Positions 6,719 to 10,970 of a stretch of DNA of 10,970 nucleotides are shown here, piece by piece. Position 1 is the stretch's first letter; every line of letters begins with the position of its first letter. This stretch comes from Candidatus Njordarchaeum guaymasense. GTDB lineage: Archaea; Asgardarchaeota; Njordarchaeia; Njordarchaeales; Njordarchaeaceae. The stretch is taken from contig JAUQYT010000335.1 of the NCBI GenBank assembly GCA_030587605.1, positions 1 through 10,970 of the forward strand. The letters run 5' to 3'. Made by a program: the position numbers and the translations under genes. The notes under the pieces are model-generated. The model had not been told where the DNA came from. It did not search any database and was given only the letters and a program-made list of their open reading frames with translations.

Positions 6719-7942
6719 TCAAGTAGTTCTCTTTCGGGCGGCTTTCTCTTCTGCAACTTGTGATGCAGCCGGGATACCCACAAGCAGACTAACCAAGGAA
6801 AGCGCTATCAGTATGATGATGAAACCACTCCAGCCGAATACTGGTTTGATGAAAGTACTGAGAATTACTGACAACACGGTTCCGATGTTGAAAATCATCG
6901 CGTAGACCGAGAAGAAGGTGCCGCCCACTTCACGGGGGCATGAAGCCATCGCCAGAGAGAGCCAGGCGATGTTGGCTAGACCCCAACAGAGGCCGTAAAC
7001 AAACATGATACTCATAGCCAGCACCAGGTTCCCTGGTTGAATCATGAGCAGAACTAACAAGCCAAAAGCCTGAACGACGACTAAACTGCCCACGGAACGT
7101 CTTAGACCTAGCTTGTCTGCCAGAGGTCCCCCGAGGAACCCTGTTATTGCTGCCCCCGTGTTCATGACGGCGACGACGATCCCTATCTCTGCAGTTGTCA
7201 ATAGGGCAGTTTCTTGGACGAACAGACCACCCCACTGGAAGTAGATCACGAAGGTCATTGTCAGAATTGGGGTAAATAGCAGGGAGAGCAATACTCCCTT
7301 CGATGAAAACCCTCCCTTGAGGGCACGCCACATCGTACGGCGAGAAGGAATCTCAGGTTCTCTGAGAAGGACACAGACTCCCGTCATTACCAGCAGGATC
7401 GCTGCTCCGAGGTAGAACACCGTGGGCCAGCCGATGGTTTGGGCCACAGCTCCCGTCACTACAGCACCTAGGATCGACCCCGTCGCGCGCCCGCCCCACA
7501 TGACTCCCTGCAAGGTTCCCCGTCGCTCAGGTGGAGTGACATCCACGGCGAAGCCGTCGATCGTCGTGTCAGCGAACGCTGTCGTGAACGCTATGAGGAA
7601 GAGAATCAAAATGAGGACCGTGTTGAAAACAGGGAAGAAGGGGATGAGCACCCACCCAAGCGCCCCCAGCACAGCCATCAGGGCAATGTAAGGGCGTCGC
7701 CGGCCAAACCTGCCCACGCGTAGTACATCGCTCACGGCTCCAAAGATGATCTTCAGCATCCATGGAAGCCCTATCAGTGCTATGGCCACGCCTACAGTCT
7801 CAAACGGCACACTGAGAACTGTTATAAGGTATATTGGCATGAAGGCTCCGATCGCGGACATCACATAACCTTGTCCGAAATAGAACAAACCAAACGGCGC
7901 CAACCACGATGCTCGCCACGACGCCGCGACTTTCTTATCCAA
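6719..7942 (-). CDS. major facilitator superfamily transporter, substrate unknown
   Basis: This 407-residue, strongly hydrophobic protein has about 12 membrane helices in two halves separated by a polar loop (residues 195-215). After helix 2 it has the MFS motif-A variant GAVSDVLRVGRFGRRRPYI (68-86), repeated after helix 8 as GGPLADKLGLRRS (271-283). The stretch ADTTIDGFAVDVTPPERRG (124-142) resembles the D-x-x-xDxxAV...ERG loop of the AmpG/BT1-like branch, which carries muropeptides, folates or acetyl-CoA, but I would not assign a substrate from that. The C-terminus is short, charged and cytoplasmic. The start is TTG at 7942-7940, with GGGTG at 7955-7951 eight bases before it and an in-frame TAG five codons upstream. 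It diverges from the M20 hydrolase gene, so the two may handle the same compound. Confidence 0.88.
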   Translation of the reverse strand: MDKKVAASWRASWLAPFGLFYFGQGYVMSAIGAFMPIYLITVLSVPFETVGVAIALIGLPWMLKIIFGAVSDVLRVGRFGRRRPYIALMAVLGALGWVLIPFFPVFNTVLILILFLIAFTTAFADTTIDGFAVDVTPPERRGTLQGVMWGGRATGSILGAVVTGAVAQTIGWPTVFYLGAAILLVMTGVCVLLREPEIPSRRTMWRALKGGFSSKGVLLSLLFTPILTMTFVIYFQWGGLFVQETALLTTAEIGIVVAVMNTGAAITGFLGGPLADKLGLRRSVGSLVVVQAFGLLVLLMIQPGNLVLAMSIMFVYGLCWGLANIAWLSLAMASCPREVGGTFFSVYAMIFNIGTVLSVILSTFIKPVFGWSGFIIILIALSLVSLLVGIPAASQVAEEKAARKRTT

Positions 7943-7979
7943 TGTGGTTACACCCTACAGTTGGTAATTGCTGCCATTA

Positions 7980-7989
7980 GCTATATATG
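7980..7989 (-). promoter_or_regulatory. TATA-like box of the transporter gene
   Basis: Read on minus this is ACATATATAG. A start about 27 bases downstream would be near 7957, leaving a leader of about 15 bases that just includes the GGGTG site before the TTG at 7942. Confidence 0.5.
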
Positions 7990-7990
7990 T

Positions 7991-7999
7991 GTTATATAC
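7991..7999 (+). promoter_or_regulatory. TATA-like box of the M20 hydrolase gene
   Basis: GTTATATAC sits directly beside the opposing TATA box of the transporter gene. A start would fall near 8022, giving a leader of about 55 bases that contains the GAGGGA ribosome site. The two boxes are so close that simultaneous TBP/TFB binding would be hindered, suggesting alternating or competing transcription. Confidence 0.5.
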
Positions 8000-8064
8000 G
8001 GGTAGACCCTTCTTGTACATTGTAGCCCCGCGATGTTTCTGGAACACGCGGAACTCGCTCGCGA

Positions 8065-8070
8065 GAGGGA
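8065..8070 (+). promoter_or_regulatory. Shine-Dalgarno site GAGGGA that decides a TTG start
   Basis: GAGGGA ends 6 bases before the TTG at 8077-8079. No ATG or GTG start lies in frame between the upstream in-frame TAG (8023-8025) and this TTG. Confidence 0.6.
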
Positions 8071-8076
8071 ATAGAA

Positions 8077-9381
8077 TTGACCAAGAAACCAGCTACAAGG
8101 CTTCGCCCACCATCCGTGGAGCAGGTGTTCGAAGCGGTTGAGCACAAGCGAGACCGCATCATCACTCTGCTGCGCGATCTGATTCGGATTCCTACCGTAG
8201 TGCCGCCAGGCAACAACTACGAAGACTTGGTGAACTATGTTGAACCTCTCTTCAAGGGACTAGGCTTTGAGACGGAACGAGTGATAGTCCCTGAGGAACA
8301 TATCAGAGCGATTCCCTATCCGCTGAAAGGGCCCCGCATTAACCTCGTAGCAACTAGAAAACACGGCCGGAAAGAAGCCGTCACTATCTACGCACATATG
8401 GATGTCGTTCCCATCGAGGAAGAGTGGACCAAGGATCCTTTTGCGGGCATCCTAGAGGACGGCAAGCTCTATGGCCGCGGCGCCTGTGACATGAAATCCG
8501 GCATCGCCAGCATGCTGGTCGCACTGGAGGTCATGGACGAACTCAAGCTCGAACCGAACTTCGACCTCATATGTACGCTGTGCACCGATGAGGAAATCGG
8601 CGTCTACCCAGGCATCTACCACTTGGCCAAAGAGGGGTACATCAAAGGTCACATCCTTAATACCGAGCTTGGTACGACGCTACCCATAATCATGGCTGGC
8701 GTGGCAGGGATGGTTGATGTCACCGTTCGCACGAAGGGACGTAGCTGTCACTCAGGAATGAACTTTCTCGGCGTGAACGCAGTGGAGGCAATGGTGCCTA
8801 TCCTCGCCGAGCTACTGCAACTCAAGGCGGAGGTCGAGAAACGTGAGTCATCGGTGCCGCTGATCCCTGCCTTGCGTGCCCTAGGTGCTCCTTCGGACAA
8901 GATGACCCCGATGTTTAACCTGGACATCATCCGTGGTGGCAATAAAGCCAACATCGTCCCCTCGGAGTGTGAAGTACTCATCAATCGGCGCTATATTCCA
9001 GAAGAGACCTACGACAACATCGTCAGAGAGATACAGGTTGCCGTAGACAAGGGACGGGCGAAGAGCAAGGCACTGGATGTCGAAGTTAGCTTCGTCCATG
9101 CCAACTACCCCTTCAAAGCCGACGCAGAGAGCAAATACGCTAGGAAGATGCGGGAAGCCTTGAAAGCCGTCCATGGCTATGAGGACAGCGACTTTATCTA
9201 TGGCGGCGCTTCCGGGTCTACTGACATGGGGTTCGTTGCCCGTACGTTGAACACCGACAAGTTTGTCGGCATCGGAGCCATATCTCTCGACAACATCTCC
9301 GCCCACCAGCCCGACGAATGGGTCCGTATAGACGATCTGCTCAATATGACCAAGCAACTCGTCCACTATCTCGCCTTGTAG
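8077..9381 (+). CDS. M20 family metallohydrolase (ArgE/DapE/carboxypeptidase-like)
   Basis: This 434-residue cytoplasmic zinc hydrolase is expected to cleave an amide bond in an N-acyl amino acid or small peptide. The family motifs are in order: YAHMDVVP (105-112) gives His107 as zinc ligand and Asp109; GRGACDMKSG (133-142) gives the bridging Asp138; TDEEIG (170-175) gives the catalytic base Glu172 and ligand Glu173; NTELG (195-199) gives Glu197; and ISAHQPDEW (407-415) gives the last ligand, His410. The dimerisation lid lies at about 205-325, with TKGRSCHSG (219-227) and GGNKANIVPSECEV (287-300). GGASGSTDMGF (376-386) is the substrate loop. Length is normal for ArgE/DapE relatives. The N-terminal 20 residues are an extension before the family's usual HKRDRIITLLRDLIRIPT opening. 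The start is TTG with GAGGGA six bases before. DapE, ArgE and dipeptidase roles cannot be separated. The divergent transporter suggests a scavenged substrate. Confidence 0.93.
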   Translation: MTKKPATRLRPPSVEQVFEAVEHKRDRIITLLRDLIRIPTVVPPGNNYEDLVNYVEPLFKGLGFETERVIVPEEHIRAIPYPLKGPRINLVATRKHGRKEAVTIYAHMDVVPIEEEWTKDPFAGILEDGKLYGRGACDMKSGIASMLVALEVMDELKLEPNFDLICTLCTDEEIGVYPGIYHLAKEGYIKGHILNTELGTTLPIIMAGVAGMVDVTVRTKGRSCHSGMNFLGVNAVEAMVPILAELLQLKAEVEKRESSVPLIPALRALGAPSDKMTPMFNLDIIRGGNKANIVPSECEVLINRRYIPEETYDNIVREIQVAVDKGRAKSKALDVEVSFVHANYPFKADAESKYARKMREALKAVHGYEDSDFIYGGASGSTDMGFVARTLNTDKFVGIGAISLDNISAHQPDEWVRIDDLLNMTKQLVHYLAL

Positions 9382-9977
9382 CAAGGACGCACACCCGCTA
9401 TTGGAACTCTGCACAGGAGAATCAGTGCCACCAGCAGATAGATGGCTAGGAAATTCTACTCACCCGGAGTCTTCCTAACTTGGATTCCCTGCTTTTCTCA
9501 TGAACCTTGCTCTGTCAGCAAGGCATTGCTGGCTTCTCTTCCCAAAGGGCTCCAAGAAATACTGGAAGCTCTCCCCACAAGGAGGGGCAACAATAGGTGC
9601 TCTACTTCTTCTTGAACTTCGCCAGCTTATCGTCACGCAACTATGCCCGAAGAACCTTACCCATAGTCGTCAATACCCTTCGTGAACAACTTTCATCTCC
9701 TATGCACATGAAGTCAGTGACATGGAATAGGTTGAAAGCCGTCAGAGCGGGGATCGAAGCCTTGCAGGGCAAGCCGGGGTCGCGAACCATTGTGGCGCTC
9801 GTACCGGAGATTAGGAAACGTCAGAACAAGCAGAAAATTCGGTGAGCAGAGAAGACACGAAGAGAGAAGTAAATGTTTTCAACGATAACCCTATCTGGAA
9901 GAACGCTACTAGCAATAACTACGCGGACACATTGTTCGATTTAGTATACAAGAATCGAACGGGACAAGCGATGAAAA
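9382..9977. other. unassigned intergenic stretch, possibly decayed coding sequence
   Basis: About 600 bases without a gene I can defend. Short open frames switch among all three plus frames. One at 9500-9685 includes ALLLLELRQLIVTQLCPKN. Another ends MKSVTWNRLKAVRAGIEALQ...VPEIRKRQNKQK, with TGA at 9843-9845 overlapping a GTG at 9842 whose frame then runs out of phase into the next gene. None has a ribosome site or a domain I recognise. The pattern of plausible protein-like pieces in shifting frames fits a broken small gene, but chance is not excluded. I see no tRNA, CRISPR or long repeat here. Confidence 0.35.
9940..9948 (+). promoter_or_regulatory. TATA-like box before the CrtC/DUF7064-like gene
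   Basis: TTTAGTATA lies about 33 bases before the ATG at 9978. A start 26-28 bases downstream of its centre would give a leader of only a few bases, which would explain the lack of a clear Shine-Dalgarno site. Confidence 0.4.
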
Positions 9978-10946
9978 ATGGAGCCTATGAATCACAAGAC
10001 AAGTTCAACTCATCCCGAGTGGAACGAATCATACTACTTCGCTTTCTATTCCAAAGAACACAAGCTCGGTGGAACCTCTCGAATCGGCTTCAAACCGAAC
10101 AAACAAGAAGGCATGACATTCTTCTTCATCTTCCTACCAGATGGATCAGCTGCTGGATATCACCTAGTGACAAAAACAAAGCAATACTCTAAAGCCCTCA
10201 AGGTAGGTGGCATGGCTCACCTTTGCCAACCGGACGAGAAATGGAAATATGAATTCGAAGGGAACATGATCTTCGTGAAGAATCCCGAAGACCTACCAAC
10301 GGTTCCCGAGCAGCCCAAGTTAATCACAGGAAGCCACAAAGTTGAAATGAAATTCATTTTCAAACCAATCAATTCGCCATATGAATACGCAGAATTCATG
10401 ACGCCTGAATCTCTCGAACTTGGTAAGAAAGCTGGAGACAAACACTGGGAGCAAATTGGAAAAGTGAATGGAAAAATCAGTGTCGGTGAAAAAACATACG
10501 AAATGAAGAATGTAATTGGTCAGAGAGACCATACCTATGGAGTTCGAGATTGGACGGGTGTTGGTGATTGGCTGTACTATGTAGTATGGTTTAACGAGAA
10601 GCTCGCGATTAATCCAGCAGCGATAGTTGCAGACGATGGACGAACGAGTACAGGCGGATTTCTTTTCAAGGACGGAAAAAACATCCCACTGAAGACGATC
10701 AAGATCCTTGATCAGAGGTTCCGCGAAGACGGCGTGTTTCCTGTCAGTTCTCAGCTAGAGATTATTGATTATTCAGGGATAAAACATAGTTTGAAAGCTC
10801 GCGTCGGGCCAATCGTCCCCGTGCCTTTTAAAGACGAACAAGGTAATCAGTCTATTCTGATCCAGTCTTTTGGGAGCTTTGAACTAGACGGAATAACTGG
10901 TGGCTATGGTACTTTCGAAACGCTCAGAAAAGCAAGGAAAATCTAG
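9978..10946 (+). CDS. CrtC/DUF7064-like beta-barrel protein, function unknown
   Basis: The 322-residue protein is complete, with ATG 9978 (an in-frame TGA two codons upstream fixes the limit; Met4 is an alternative) and TAG at 10944-10946. It opens HPEWNESYYFAFYSKEHKLG (12-31), then TSRIGFKPN (33-41) and FLPDGSAAGYH (52-62). The central signature GQRDHTYGVRDWTGVGDW (181-198) matches the GxRDHxxGxRDW motif of the hydroxyneurosporene synthase (CrtC)/AttH-like double-barrel group, in particular proteins labelled DUF7064. It ends GGYGTFETLRKARKI. No signal peptide or membrane helix is visible. In CrtC proteins this fold hydrates a carotenoid, but these relatives are mostly uncharacterised and often near lipid or steroid-like metabolism genes, so a hydrophobic ligand is only a guess. 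It is AT-richer than the hydrolase gene upstream and stands alone. Nothing is seen in the last 24 bases. Confidence 0.75.
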   Translation: MEPMNHKTSSTHPEWNESYYFAFYSKEHKLGGTSRIGFKPNKQEGMTFFFIFLPDGSAAGYHLVTKTKQYSKALKVGGMAHLCQPDEKWKYEFEGNMIFVKNPEDLPTVPEQPKLITGSHKVEMKFIFKPINSPYEYAEFMTPESLELGKKAGDKHWEQIGKVNGKISVGEKTYEMKNVIGQRDHTYGVRDWTGVGDWLYYVVWFNEKLAINPAAIVADDGRTSTGGFLFKDGKNIPLKTIKILDQRFREDGVFPVSSQLEIIDYSGIKHSLKARVGPIVPVPFKDEQGNQSILIQSFGSFELDGITGGYGTFETLRKARKI

Positions 10947-10970
10947 AAGTTCTCGCCTTGTTCTGCACTC

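Noticed and set aside
8881..9414. A 177-codon minus-strand ORF opposite the M20 hydrolase
   Set aside because: A shadow of the GC-rich hydrolase gene; no motif or start signal.
9570..9590. CTCC...GGAG inverted repeat around the CCCCACAAGGAGGGG stretch
   Set aside because: A four-base stem without a following T-run is too weak to call a terminator, and the GGAGGGG is not followed by a good start.
9755..9795. tRNA T-arm-like piece (GGGGATCGAAGCC)
   Set aside because: No acceptor, D-arm or anticodon stem can be fitted around it.
9704..9845. A 47-codon frame ending in a basic tail (RKRQNKQKIR)
   Set aside because: No ribosome site, no promoter at the right distance and no recognised domain. 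Kept only as part of the unassigned stretch.
9842..10192. A 116-codon GTG-started frame overlapping the start of the CrtC/DUF7064-like gene
   Set aside because: From 9978 on it is an out-of-phase reading of a gene with a clear family signature. Its first 45 codons overlap the probable TATA box and match nothing I recognise.
1..10970. CRISPR array, long direct repeats or defence genes
   Set aside because: No regularly spaced repeats and no nuclease, helicase or toxin motifs were seen on either strand.

Overview
The window looks archaeal. The glutamate synthase-like enzyme is split into separate genes, as is common in archaea. TATA-like boxes lie about 27 bases before plausible starts, T-rich stretches rather than clear hairpins follow genes, and TTG starts with good GGAGGTG-type Shine-Dalgarno sites are used. 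I cannot place it in a phylum. Base composition is uneven: the transporter/peptidase block looks GC-richer, and the right-end gene and the 3.4-3.7 kb promoter region AT-richer.

Region 1 (1-3320, minus strand) is a compact operon read leftwards. It starts with a 46-residue cysteine-rich protein (3180-3320, TTG start). Next come two glutamate synthase FMN-domain paralogues with N-terminal iron-sulfur ferredoxin domains (1763-3136 and 216-1763, joined by a TAATG stop/start overlap). Last is the beginning of a class II glutamine amidotransferase (1-211, cut by the window edge). The second paralogue keeps all FMN, substrate and cluster motifs of glutamate synthase. The first has lost most of them and is probably a structural or electron-carrying partner. 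Together they look like a ferredoxin-dependent, multi-subunit GOGAT-like (or N-methylglutamate synthase-like) enzyme: the amidotransferase would release ammonia from glutamine and the FMN subunit would use it in a reductive amination.

Region 2 (3321-6417) is a divergent promoter with a TATA box readable on both strands, a possible leaderless 37-codon ORF, and a 936-residue dikinase-type phosphotransferase. Its order (ATP-grasp, large central domain, C-terminal phosphohistidine domain, no PEP/pyruvate barrel) is that of rifampicin phosphotransferase rather than PEP synthase, so its substrate is open.

Region 3 (6418-6718) has no intact gene but carries what I read as the ruins of a MerR-like/IS607-type serine recombinase N-terminus.

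Region 4 (6719-9381) is a divergent pair: a 12-helix MFS transporter on minus and an M20 ArgE/DapE-type zinc amidohydrolase on plus. Both start with TTG and have TATA boxes packed back to back in a 134-base gap. Import of an N-acyl or peptide-like compound followed by its hydrolysis is a reasonable guess.

Region 5 (9382-10970) is about 600 bases of unassigned, possibly decayed sequence, followed by a complete 322-residue protein with the GxRDHxxGxRDW signature of the CrtC/DUF7064-like beta-barrel group.
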